A stretch of DNA of 50,542 nucleotides from Rhizobium sp. J15 (GTDB lineage: Bacteria; Pseudomonadota; Alphaproteobacteria; Rhizobiales; Rhizobiaceae): assembly GCF_002531825.1 (NCBI RefSeq), contig NZ_NWSX01000042.1:1-50542 (forward strand), written 5' to 3'. The notes under the pieces are model-generated. The model ran no database searches. It was not told the DNA's origin and was given only the letters and a program-made list of their open reading frames with translations. Below are positions 1-8,108 of the stretch, piece by piece (position 1 is the first letter of the stretch; each line of letters opens with the position of its first letter). Position numbers and translations under genes: made by a program.

Positions 1-14
1 AGAAGGAAAATGCA

Positions 15-470
15 ATGACCAAGATTTCCGAAAGATCATTTGAAACGATCGAAAACCCGGGGTCATCGCCGCTCAAGGTGCCAGATCAGTTCGGCGCATC
101 CGTTGAAAAGGGGAACAAGCAGGTGACAGAGGCTCTTTTGAAATTTGCGTCCGGCGCTGAAGCGACACAGAAAATGCTGCCTCCGATCCTCGAAACGACA
201 AGTCTATTCGGCAACGAATTGTGGTGGAAGACGATCGCTGCACTGCAGGCCGACGCCGAGGCCAGCTTCTCACATTTGCAAGCTTTGCTGGGCGCGAATT
301 CGCCGTCGCAGATCCTCGAACAGCAGTCGACCTTTTTCCGCAAGCGGGTTGAGACAAGTTTGCAGCACGCCAAGGAAGTCCGGGTGCTCTCAAGCAGGGC
401 GGTGGAGGAAATCTCAAAGCCGGTCAAGGATGCTTTTGACAAGGTCCTGACGAACCCCAAAGCGACGTAA
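15..470 (+). CDS. Phasin family protein
   Basis: A 151-aa, mostly helical protein without signal peptide or membrane segment. The central part (about residues 45-140) has the amphipathic, Ala/Gln/Glu-rich pattern of phasins, including a Trp-Trp pair near residue 69 and a C-terminal helix of alternating hydrophobic and charged residues. Phasins coat polyhydroxyalkanoate granules and are common in rhizobia. The ATG at 15 is preceded by the purine-rich AGAAGGA at positions 1-7, a good ribosome binding site. It is separated by almost 300 bp from the next gene, so it is probably a separate transcript. The assignment rests on overall character rather than a catalytic motif; it could be another small helical coiled-coil protein. 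Confidence 0.72.
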   Translation: MTKISERSFETIENPGSSPLKVPDQFGASVEKGNKQVTEALLKFASGAEATQKMLPPILETTSLFGNELWWKTIAALQADAEASFSHLQALLGANSPSQILEQQSTFFRKRVETSLQHAKEVRVLSSRAVEEISKPVKDAFDKVLTNPKAT

Positions 471-756
471 AGTTGACTCGGCACTAAGATCAGGGCTGGA
501 CGAATCATGATCGGAGCCGCTTTCGAGGAGACAACATTATGCGGCCGACTGATGTTTCATCTGTTCGCGGCGCTGGCGAATTCCGGCGTGATCTGGTCAG
601 AGAGCGGACCCGTGCCGGCCCGGAGGAACGTGGTAGGCGCGGCGGCGGCCGCCGCTGATAAGCTTGCCAGGGCCTCATCTGGTGGCTGGCCACAAAGTGC
701 GCGAGGCCATCGCACCTTACGAGGCTCTTAGATGGTTACATGTGGGGGATAGTAAA

Positions 757-1311
757 ATGATTGTAGCTGTTCCAAATAGCGGGGCGTCACGGATTAACCA
801 ATCCGGTGTAGAAGCATTACGAGAATTTCCTAACTTTCCGATAGGCGGGATCTTGTTCAAGGATATAGCGCCTATGCTGGCTGGTAGAGGTGCATTGGGC
901 GAAGTCGTTTCTACCGTCGCAAGCCAAGTGTCGGGAACAGAAATCGATGCCATTTTGGCGGTTGATGCGCGTGGTTTCATCTTGGGCGCCTCATTGGCTG
1001 ATAGGCTCGGTTGCGGTTTCATCATGGTAAGGAAACCCGGTAAACTGCCGGGGGACGTCCTCTCATTTGAATACAGCTGTGAATACTGCTCCGGAACCCT
1101 GGAGGTAACTGCCGGCCTCATCGGTGACGGCCTGCGATGCCTGATTGCTGATGACCTTCTAGCGACGGGTGGCACTGCTCGGGCGACTGGGAATTTTGTC
1201 AAGTCCCAAGGCGGAGAGATCGCCGGATACGCATTCATACTCGAAATCGAAGTTTTGAAAGGCAGGCGTCAATTGGACGACGCACCAGTGATCAGTGCGA
1301 TGACGTGCTAG
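757..1311 (+). CDS. apt: Adenine phosphoribosyltransferase-like protein
   Basis: Type I phosphoribosyltransferase of 184 aa. It carries the PRPP-binding motif as IADDLLATGGTA (about residues 130-141), preceded by VDARGFILG and RKPGKLPG, the loops typical of adenine phosphoribosyltransferase, which makes AMP from adenine and PRPP. The ATG at 757 follows a GGGGGAT ribosome site; a longer reading from 664 is unlikely because its first 31 residues do not resemble the family. It leads a plus-strand operon with a radical SAM gene 31 bp downstream and a PRPP synthetase-like gene at the end, so it may serve a dedicated pathway that uses PRPP rather than general purine salvage. The base or acceptor it uses cannot be read from the sequence. 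Confidence 0.8.
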   Translation: MIVAVPNSGASRINQSGVEALREFPNFPIGGILFKDIAPMLAGRGALGEVVSTVASQVSGTEIDAILAVDARGFILGASLADRLGCGFIMVRKPGKLPGDVLSFEYSCEYCSGTLEVTAGLIGDGLRCLIADDLLATGGTARATGNFVKSQGGEIAGYAFILEIEVLKGRRQLDDAPVISAMTC

Positions 1312-1342
1312 CGCAGCAGCATAGACGTGAGGAGGCAAGCGC

Positions 1343-2611
1343 ATGAATACCCCTGATTGGCTTTCGACACCGCAGGACGTGCATGTAACCAGTCAGACGC
1401 TACAGGCCCTCGTCACAAGTGAACTTTCGAAACGAGTCGTCTCGGAAAACGAAATTAAAACGATCTATCTGTTTCTAACACGCAAGTGCAATTTGGGATG
1501 CCACCACTGTTACATCGCAGGCGTCGGGTCCAAGGCCAAGGGCATTGATTTCAACCTGGAGACGATCCAAGGACTGATCGAGCAAGCACTACCCAATGGG
1601 CTGCGCAAGGTTAAGGTTTCCGGGGGTGAACCGATGGTTCACAAGGAATTCATGGCAGTCATGGAATATCTCGCATCCTGTGGGCTGAAGGAGCTGGTTT
1701 TCGAGACGAATGGAACCCTCTTTGACGAGTTCACGATCGAGCAGCTAAGTAGGCTCCCCAATTTGACGGTCTTCATCAGCCTCGACCATTTCGACCCAGA
1801 GGCGCACGACGCTTTCAGAGCAAAATCGGGTGCGTTCGCCAAGACTGCGATTGTCCTGCAGCGGCTTGGAAAAACTGACATCTCTACAGTGGTAACGACG
1901 ACTGCCTATCGCAACAACTATGACAAGGTGATTTCGATTATAGATTTGGTGCTCGGCTGGGGCATCAAGAAGCATCGGACGCTGCTCAACATACATCCGA
2001 TGGGCAACGCGCGCAGCCATGAGGACAATGCGATAAGCTTGGAGGAATGCGAGCTACTGATAGGCGATCTTTTGAAATCTCCCCATTTTGAGAGTGGCGC
2101 TGCATACATGACTCTGCCGCCGGCTCTGATGCCTCTCAAGTATCTGAACGGCGTGCATACTTGCGGTTGGGGCGACAACGTACTGGGCATACTGTCGAAC
2201 GGACAAGTTTCGATGTGCAGTGCCTCCTACGATGATCCGGAAATGATCGCCGGCAATGCCTTCGAAATGCCCTTGATGGAAATCTGGCGCAACAGCCCGT
2301 TCTTCCATGAGCTACGCGAGGTGGTGAGTGGCGAGGTTAAGGGCGTCTGCGGCAACTGCGTGTTTTATCCAGTCTGTCGCGGCGTCTGCAAGATGAGTAG
2401 CTGGTCGCACTATGGTGAAAAGGACGCGCCCTATCCGCTGTGCCAGGAACTTTACAATAACGGAGGTTTTCCGGAGTACGCCCTGGTGGACCCGACGAAA
2501 GATTCCACCTACCGCCGCGGAGTTATAGCGAAAGAGCGTCGGCCCGCCGCCGAAGCTCCTGTCTCTAACTTCTCTGAGGAAATCGCGGCTGCTGCGCAAC
2601 ACACTCACTAA
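1343..2611 (+). CDS. Radical SAM/SPASM domain enzyme
   Basis: A 422-aa radical SAM protein. The 4Fe-4S site that activates S-adenosylmethionine is Cys49-x3-Cys53-x2-Cys56 in TRKCNLGCHHC, followed by a GGEP loop (near residue 95). The C-terminal third has the cysteine-rich SPASM arrangement (CGWGDN, VSMCSA, CGNCVFYPVCRGVC, YPLC), which binds auxiliary clusters. Such enzymes often modify ribosomal peptides or act on peptides and cofactors. The start has a strong GAGGAGG site just upstream. It sits between the phosphoribosyltransferase and two small helical proteins that are candidate substrates or partners. I cannot name the reaction. The family call is firm; a RiPP-maturase role is inference. 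Confidence 0.9.
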   Translation: MNTPDWLSTPQDVHVTSQTLQALVTSELSKRVVSENEIKTIYLFLTRKCNLGCHHCYIAGVGSKAKGIDFNLETIQGLIEQALPNGLRKVKVSGGEPMVHKEFMAVMEYLASCGLKELVFETNGTLFDEFTIEQLSRLPNLTVFISLDHFDPEAHDAFRAKSGAFAKTAIVLQRLGKTDISTVVTTTAYRNNYDKVISIIDLVLGWGIKKHRTLLNIHPMGNARSHEDNAISLEECELLIGDLLKSPHFESGAAYMTLPPALMPLKYLNGVHTCGWGDNVLGILSNGQVSMCSASYDDPEMIAGNAFEMPLMEIWRNSPFFHELREVVSGEVKGVCGNCVFYPVCRGVCKMSSWSHYGEKDAPYPLCQELYNNGGFPEYALVDPTKDSTYRRGVIAKERRPAAEAPVSNFSEEIAAAAQHTH

Positions 2612-2691
2612 CGCAGGAGGCGCGACGTAATAATTGCTGTGTCGACGACGTAATTTAACCAGGTCAACAAAAATAACGTGGAGGATTGGGG

Positions 2692-3186
2692 ATGAGCAGA
2701 GCTTTCCGAGGTGCGGCGGGTGTGGCGCACACACTTGCGAACAACGCGATACGATCCGGCAACAAAGCAGCCGCCCAGCAAGCCCAGGTGATTTCTCGTC
2801 TCGCGGAAGGACTCGCCCGGCTGCAGGCGGGTTTGGATGACCAAGCTCAGCAATTGACGGCTGGCCTTGTAAAATTAGAGCAATCGCTAAAGGTGTCACG
2901 CAGATCGCAACGGTCGAAATCCGGCTCACTCGCTGCTAACGGCGAACTACAAGACTACTACGTTGATATAACCGCCTCGAAGAAATTTGGCAAAGCCAAT
3001 TGGCCGCGCGCCGCCGATTCAGGTCTTGTAGGACGCCGCATTGGGCGAGGACCGGTTAGGATGACTGGTTCCGACACACAATCGGCAAAGGCGGTTACCG
3101 CCGCATTCGCCAAACTTCTCTCGGCTCAGGCACAATTGCTGCAGATACGCAGTGAAGTGGAAGACCTCAAGAAGGTTCAGAGGTAG
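2692..3186 (+). CDS. Hypothetical helical protein in the radical SAM operon
   Basis: A 164-aa protein of unknown function. The N-terminal part (about residues 10-75) is Ala/Gln/Leu-rich and likely coiled coil; a middle section is basic and Gly-rich, with paired tyrosines (DYYVDIT) and several Arg-Gly steps; the C-terminal 40 residues are again a long amphipathic helix. There is no signal peptide or catalytic motif. The ATG at 2692 has GGAGGATTGGGG before it and is preferred to a TTG two codons upstream. It ends 5 bp before the next gene, so the two are almost certainly translated together. It could be a scaffold or a substrate of the neighbouring radical SAM enzyme. Confidence 0.6.
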   Translation: MSRAFRGAAGVAHTLANNAIRSGNKAAAQQAQVISRLAEGLARLQAGLDDQAQQLTAGLVKLEQSLKVSRRSQRSKSGSLAANGELQDYYVDITASKKFGKANWPRAADSGLVGRRIGRGPVRMTGSDTQSAKAVTAAFAKLLSAQAQLLQIRSEVEDLKKVQR

Positions 3187-3191
3187 CGGCA

Positions 3192-3521
3192 ATGGCTAGT
3201 TCCCGACTGTTTGGCTACGCCGTTGACGAAGAGGATGGCAAGCTGGTAATCGTGATTGACGGATTGCTTGCCGAAAGTTGCATCCGGCAAATTCGGGACA
3301 GCGCCCAGACGGGCCGCGGTGGTGAACTCTTGTCGCGATTGCTGCCGGTAAGTTCGGTTTACAAGCTTATGTCTGGACAAGAGGAACGCGCTGAAGAAAC
3401 GCTCAGCCTTGAACAGTTGCTTGGACAAAACGTCGACCAGAGTTTCGCTTCCTTCGAACAACAGTTCGCCGACCTGAGGCAGACACTAGCCGAATTCAGC
3501 AGCTCGGAAAGTTCGAAATAA
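3192..3521 (+). CDS. Hypothetical small protein in the radical SAM operon
   Basis: A 109-aa acidic protein. The first half alternates hydrophobic and polar residues as in a small beta-rich domain (KLVIVIDGLLAE); the second half is a Glu/Gln-rich amphipathic helix ending in a Ser-rich tail. It has one cysteine near residue 35. No family is recognised. It starts 5 bp after the preceding helical protein and is followed 29 bp later by the nucleotidyltransferase gene, so it belongs to the same operon. A role as partner or precursor of the radical SAM enzyme is possible, but nothing in the sequence proves it. Confidence 0.58.
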   Translation: MASSRLFGYAVDEEDGKLVIVIDGLLAESCIRQIRDSAQTGRGGELLSRLLPVSSVYKLMSGQEERAEETLSLEQLLGQNVDQSFASFEQQFADLRQTLAEFSSSESSK

Positions 3522-3550
3522 ATCACGCAGCCGTATCAGGAGTCTCCGCG

Positions 3551-4666
3551 ATGCTTCGGTTGTCACCAGAAGACTCTATTTTGCTGATCACCTGCCGGGC
3601 CTACCTACGACCCGAGGATGAAGAGCGTTTGGTCCGTCTCTGCAAGGAGCCTGTCAACTGGCCCTATGTGGTATGGCGCGCCGAGCATAATCGGACGGTG
3701 CCGCTGCTTGAGAAGCACTTGCGCCGCCTCGATTTGTTGACACTATTGCCCACTGAGGCGGCGCATTACGTTCAGTGCTGGACTGTCATGTCAAAGGTCA
3801 GGTCCGCACTCGAATTTCGCAATCTGCCAGAAATCATGGATGCGCTGGATCGGGCCGGCATCGCCTGGTTCCTGGTGAAGGGACCAGATCTCGCGCTTCT
3901 CCATTATCCCGATCCACTCCTACGGCCGATGACCGATCTCGACATCATGGTCAAGCCCGCTGACGCGCAGCGCGTGCAGCGGCTCATGTTCGATCTCGGC
4001 TACCGGCACGGTATTTTCGACCCTTCAAATGGCAACTGGCATCCGGAACGAAAGGAACTCGATGACGAAACCTTCCGCGAAAGCTATTCCTTGCCGGTGT
4101 TTGTAAGGATAGAATCCGTTGAATCTCCGTTCCCTGGTCCCGCGGTGCCACGCCAGCTGCGCTACCGCCACGTAAAGGGATACATCGATTCCGCGAAGAA
4201 GCTGCACATGCCCATCTTCATTGATATGCATGTAAATCTCTCCGTCGGCATCGATGTCGAAGACATATGGTCAGGCGTGCGTCTTGCAAACGGTCTAGGC
4301 CGCATATTGCAGGTCCAATCCGCGACTGGCGCCGTCTGGTTCCTTTCGGCCAGGCTTTATCACGAGGCCTTCCTTTATAATTCGCTTCGACTATTGATGT
4401 TCGGCGATCTTCATGCGGTTCTACACAAAGAAATGGCGAATATTAGCTGGGCGGAGGTCGCTGCGATAGGTTACAAATACGAGATGAGGCCGGCGTTATA
4501 TTTCGTCCTGACGCAGATGAAGCGCATCTGTGGGATAGACATACCGTCCGAGTTCCTAGAGCTCATTCGACCTGATCAAACCGAGGTACCACTTCAACAT
4601 GATTGGGGCGACGTGTTGCCCAAACTGCTGTCTATTCCCACTGTTAACGATCTTGAGCTGGCGTAA
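3551..4666 (+). CDS. Nucleotidyltransferase family protein (NTP_transf_5-like)
   Basis: A 371-aa protein with the features of the uncharacterised nucleotidyltransferase group often found in peptide-modification and polysaccharide loci. The diagnostic segment is FLVKGPDLALLHY followed by RPMTDLDIMV (about residues 110-140), where the paired aspartates (DLD) are the expected metal-binding residues of a Pol-beta-like fold. A second acidic strand, FIDMHVNLS, lies near residue 225. There is no signal peptide. It follows the two small proteins and overlaps neither; the PRPP synthetase-like gene begins 2 bp after its stop, so they are cotranscribed. Its substrate is unknown; nucleotidylation of a small molecule or peptide fits the context. 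Confidence 0.72.
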   Translation: MLRLSPEDSILLITCRAYLRPEDEERLVRLCKEPVNWPYVVWRAEHNRTVPLLEKHLRRLDLLTLLPTEAAHYVQCWTVMSKVRSALEFRNLPEIMDALDRAGIAWFLVKGPDLALLHYPDPLLRPMTDLDIMVKPADAQRVQRLMFDLGYRHGIFDPSNGNWHPERKELDDETFRESYSLPVFVRIESVESPFPGPAVPRQLRYRHVKGYIDSAKKLHMPIFIDMHVNLSVGIDVEDIWSGVRLANGLGRILQVQSATGAVWFLSARLYHEAFLYNSLRLLMFGDLHAVLHKEMANISWAEVAAIGYKYEMRPALYFVLTQMKRICGIDIPSEFLELIRPDQTEVPLQHDWGDVLPKLLSIPTVNDLELA

Positions 4667-4668
4667 AT

Positions 4669-5610
4669 ATGGCGCCCGAGTCACCATATCGTACAGATCC
4701 TGCGGCGAACGACCTTCGTATCGCAGCAACCGAAACCTCTGCAAAGTTTGCGTCAACAGTCCATCGGGCCCTCACGCGGTCAGGAATAACGATCCTAAAC
4801 ACGCAGGTGTTCAGCAATGGCCAGATGGCTGTCACTCCGCGCGACGGCGGGCTTGGCGGAGATGTGGTGGTCGTGCAAACATTTCCTGACAGCGTTCATG
4901 ATCGTCTTTTCGAGTTGTTCCTAGCGCTTGGTGCCGTGCGGGCGCGGGGTCCCCGCACGATTACCGCTGTTCTTCCCTACCTCCCATATTCGCGTTCGGA
5001 TCGCCCTGCCTTCGACGGCGGACCTGTACCGGTGCGAATCCTTGCGGGGATTATCGAAACGCTCGGTATAGATCGGCTGATAACTTTCGAACTCCATGTT
5101 CCTCAGCTGTGCGCCGCATTTGCCTGTCCTGTCGTCAATCTTCAGTTCGCTCCCGCCCTAGTTCGCCATCTCGGTTCTGCGGCCGTCGATGGCGACATGG
5201 TCGTTTCACCGGACTTCGGCGGAGCGAAGCGAGCTGAGCACTTGGCGGCCCTGCTCGGCTGCCCATTCGCTGTCATGCGCAAGCACCGCAGAGACGATGA
5301 TGACTTTCGGGAGAGCGTCGAGATTCTGGGGGACGTTGCTGGCCGGACGATCATCCTGATTGACGACGAAATCAACAGTGGTCAGACGGCTTTTTCAGCC
5401 GCCGCACATCTCAAAGCGGCAGGCGCTCGCAAGATAACCCTTGCCGCAGCCCATGCCATATTCACGCCGTCGCTGAACGAAAACTGGGGACGGTCTCAGA
5501 TCGACCGCATCGTTGTGACCGACAGCGTCGGACGTACCGACAATTTCCCCGACAGTGTCGAAGTAGTCTCGATCGGCAACGAAATTGCAGGCGCGCTGCA
5601 GGCACGCTGA
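4669..5610 (+). CDS. Ribose-phosphate pyrophosphokinase-like protein (PRPP synthetase)
   Basis: A 313-aa homologue of PRPP synthetase, which converts ribose 5-phosphate and ATP to PRPP. It has the tandem phosphoribosyltransferase fold of the family: an N-terminal half with YLPYSRSDRP in place of the usual YARQD loop, FELHVPQ for the metal-binding histidine region, a catalytic-loop-like KHRRDDDD, and the ribose-phosphate loop LIDDEINSGQT. The loops differ from housekeeping Prs, so it looks like a divergent paralogue. It closes the operon started by the adenine phosphoribosyltransferase and would supply its co-substrate. Its stop is only 6 bp from the end of the convergent dehydrogenase gene. 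Confidence 0.82.
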   Translation: MAPESPYRTDPAANDLRIAATETSAKFASTVHRALTRSGITILNTQVFSNGQMAVTPRDGGLGGDVVVVQTFPDSVHDRLFELFLALGAVRARGPRTITAVLPYLPYSRSDRPAFDGGPVPVRILAGIIETLGIDRLITFELHVPQLCAAFACPVVNLQFAPALVRHLGSAAVDGDMVVSPDFGGAKRAEHLAALLGCPFAVMRKHRRDDDDFRESVEILGDVAGRTIILIDDEINSGQTAFSAAAHLKAAGARKITLAAAHAIFTPSLNENWGRSQIDRIVVTDSVGRTDNFPDSVEVVSIGNEIAGALQAR

Positions 5611-5616
5611 GAAGCA

Positions 5617-6651
5617 TTACCTGAAATCTAGCATCACGCGATTAACACGTGGATCGAGCGCCTGCTCGAATGCCTCTTGGGCGTTTGACGAGGGCCAAAG
5701 ATTGACCTGCAGCACGTCGAAGCGTGCGGCGTGTTCAACGATGGTTCGGATGGCATTTCTCACGTCGTCCGCGCTTTGGGCTATGGTGCCGATCAGTTCA
5801 ATTTCCCGGTAATGCAGAAAGTTAGCGCCTACCGATAACAAATCGGACGTCGGAATCGATTGGTAGAGTACAATCCTGGCACCGCGTGACGCCGCAGCTA
5901 TGGCCCCCTGAATGCCTCTGACACCGAAGCGCGTGCAAAAGATGCAGTCGAAGCCCCAGCCATCCGTTAATTTCTCGACGAGTTTCGGATCAGACAGAGA
6001 ATGAACTGACCCCGTTGCATGGGCGCCGGTCGACATCACAGGCCCATGCGTTGCCACGTCGTCATCGAAAAGGTAAACGTCGCATCCTTTGGTTGTCAGA
6101 AGTATCGAATGGAGAAGGCCCATCGTGCCTCCGCCGATGACGGCCACAGTGTCTCCAGCCTTTGCACGCGCCCTATTTATGCCGCGTGCCACGCAGGCGA
6201 CAGGTTCAACTAACGCGGCACGCTCGGGAGCCAAAAAGGAAGGTACGGAAAAAACCTGATAGGCGGGTACGCCCACAAAATTGGCCAATCCCCCCGGCCC
6301 CTGCGGCACCCCTCCTCTCGCTTTAGGATTTAAATATGCACAGTGGTTGTCCAGTCCGAGGCGGCAGGCACGACATTGGCCGCATCTGCGCATTAAAAGC
6401 ACCGCAACGCGGTCTCCTACGCGCAGGCCATCCGGTACATCGTCCGGCAGAGACACGATCGTGCCTGACAACTCGTGCCCGCCCCAATAGGGGTAAGTCG
6501 GCTTGGCGCCCCGATAAACGCGTTGCTCCGGTGTGCAGAGTCCACACAACTCTATCCGCACACCGACTTCGGACGATACGGCGAGTGGAACCGACAATGT
6601 CCATTCTTCAACCTTGCGGGGGCAAGTAATTACGAGTCCACGAACCTCCAT
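5617..6651 (-). CDS. Zinc-dependent alcohol dehydrogenase (MDR family)
   Basis: A 344-aa medium-chain dehydrogenase. It shows the catalytic zinc ligand region ELCGLCTPE, the GHELSG motif, the structural zinc site Cys-x2-Cys-x2-Cys-x7-Cys in RCGQCRACRLGLDNHC, and a Rossmann NAD(P) loop VIGGGTMG (about residue 160). These enzymes oxidise alcohols, polyols or threonine-like substrates; the substrate here is not evident. The ATG at 6651 has GAGAGG upstream; the longer reading to 6726 adds 25 residues that do not look like the family. It converges on the PRPP/radical SAM operon with 6 bp between stops, so it may belong to the same pathway although it is transcribed separately. Confidence 0.88.
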   Translation of the reverse strand: MEVRGLVITCPRKVEEWTLSVPLAVSSEVGVRIELCGLCTPEQRVYRGAKPTYPYWGGHELSGTIVSLPDDVPDGLRVGDRVAVLLMRRCGQCRACRLGLDNHCAYLNPKARGGVPQGPGGLANFVGVPAYQVFSVPSFLAPERAALVEPVACVARGINRARAKAGDTVAVIGGGTMGLLHSILLTTKGCDVYLFDDDVATHGPVMSTGAHATGSVHSLSDPKLVEKLTDGWGFDCIFCTRFGVRGIQGAIAAASRGARIVLYQSIPTSDLLSVGANFLHYREIELIGTIAQSADDVRNAIRTIVEHAARFDVLQVNLWPSSNAQEAFEQALDPRVNRVMLDFR

Positions 6652-6750
6652 ACGAGACCTCTCGCTCCCCGACACACCGACTGTCCTAATATGTACACTT
6701 ACTTGCATCCAGAATCTAGCCAACAACCACAGGCGGCAGTCAGAAAGCTG

Positions 6751-6891
6751 ATGAAATCACGTGCCTTGCTGGCGGGCTTGCTTATGTCCTGGGTCTTGAC
6801 AAGCTTCTCGGAGATATCGTCGGCGCAAACGGCAAAGGACGTTTCAAGCGGCAGAAGTGTTCCCTTGCGCAAGGAGCGACGAAACTATTGA
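6751..6891 (+). CDS. Possible short secreted peptide
   Basis: A 46-residue reading frame starting at ATG 6751 with a textbook signal peptide: Met-Lys-Ser-Arg, a hydrophobic core (ALLAGLLMSWVL), then a small-residue cleavage region SSAQT. The mature part would be only about 20 residues and basic (RKERRNY). A longer start at 6691 is possible. I see no strong ribosome site, and the abrupt end suggests it may be the truncated front of a larger exported protein gene. It lies divergent from the dehydrogenase, with about 100 bp between starts. Confidence 0.28.
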   Translation: MKSRALLAGLLMSWVLTSFSEISSAQTAKDVSSGRSVPLRKERRNY

Positions 6892-8047
6892 AGGTAGAGT
6901 GGAGCGCTTGGGCCGCGTCAATGCCACCAGCCTCAAACACGAGCCGCGGTTTACCAGCCCGTTCTTCGATGCATCCTCATCTCTGCGAAGATGCCATGTC
7001 GCCTTCCCTCATCTGCCCGCGCGAACCCTCCTGAGAGCCTATCGCCACATCGTCCAAAGCTTCATCCTTCGTGGCGCACCGGTTCGAACCGAACAGACCA
7101 ACAATCCGAGTCGCACCGAGAAGGATGACGGCAACTAGATCGGTAATTGGGCGGCCGCAACATCAGAAAGGTCTCAGCGTTTGCTGGACGCGTGCCTGCG
7201 ATGGCGGTGGTGGCAACGATCTTCTCTGGCTGCCCCAAGCGCGGGAGAGGCCATTCGACGCTAGCAAGAGTTCGCTCGAACCTGATATCCGTTACCGCAA
7301 CGACTTCGCTGAGACCACCTCCCAGGCACCATTCTACGATGCCGGCGAACAAGGTCAGCGTTGCCTCGTGAACGGAACCATCTCCCCTCCCCTCCCCTCT
7401 TCGAGGTGTCGACGCAAAAGCGAGAACTCTAGACCATCAGGGGATTGGCGTTCAGGCGGCCCTTCGGGAGCAGAGACGGAAATACGTCTACCAGCATGGT
7501 CGGTCCCATCGCAGACAAATCGCGTGCACATCCTGCAAGTGGTCCAGCCGCGGTGACATCCAGGATGGCAGTCGGGGCGAGAGCGTCAACCCCATCTGCC
7601 TCGCACTCGTCGACTACTTCTACATCCCAAATGCGAGTGGAAAAGATCCTCGCACGTAGCCTATGATCGTCCTGAAACAGCTACGCTTCGTAGTAAATTT
7701 TTGGTGTCGAGATCGCGAATACCTGCATGAATTTCTCCGCCGCCGTTAGGCGCCGGGAACTCTGCACGAATTGGAATCGGGCGTCCGTTGTCGAATGCTT
7801 ACGGTTTTGTGCGAGGCGGCAAGGGGATCACCGACTTTGCCGAGGTCTTCTGCTTTTCGTCTAAATCGCTGGGGCACATTTGTAGGATTCACAATAAAAC
7901 ACACCATGACCAATCGGTGCCGCGGTCTTGCTAAGCTGCAGGATATAAACGGAAAAATCCATTTACTCTACGTTCCGGGTTTATCCACGTTAGCCTTTCG
8001 TTAACCTAAAACCCCTTGCTCAAAATGCAGAATCGGCTCTAATAGCT
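6892..8047. other. Long stretch without recognisable genes upstream of repA
   Basis: About 1.15 kb in which no reading frame gives a family I recognise. Frames on both strands are short, Arg/Ser/Pro-rich and look like non-coding translation. A 12-bp palindrome CGGTTCGAACCG lies at 7080-7091. The last 150 bp before repA are AT-richer. The stretch may hold decayed gene remnants as well as upstream control sequence of the replication operon. Confidence 0.45.
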
Positions 8048-8088
8048 AGTGGCGGAACTTTAGCGGTTTCGCGAAAAGTTCCGCCACT
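8048..8088. promoter_or_regulatory. Perfect 14-bp inverted repeat just before repA
   Basis: AGTGGCGGAACTTT at 8048-8061 is repeated exactly in inverted form (AAAGTTCCGCCACT) at 8075-8088, with a 13-nt spacer. It ends about 20 bp before the likely repA start. repABC operons are autoregulated by RepA with RepB as co-repressor, and some carry partition sites in the promoter region, so this is a good operator or parS-like candidate; it could equally form an mRNA hairpin that limits repA translation. Confidence 0.55.
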
Positions 8089-8108
8089 TGCAGGAAATGG
8101 ATTTTGAG

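Noticed and set aside
7080..7091. Palindrome CGGTTCGAACCG as a parS site
   Set aside because: It lacks the central GC and the spacing of the reported repABC parS pattern and is too short to be significant by itself.
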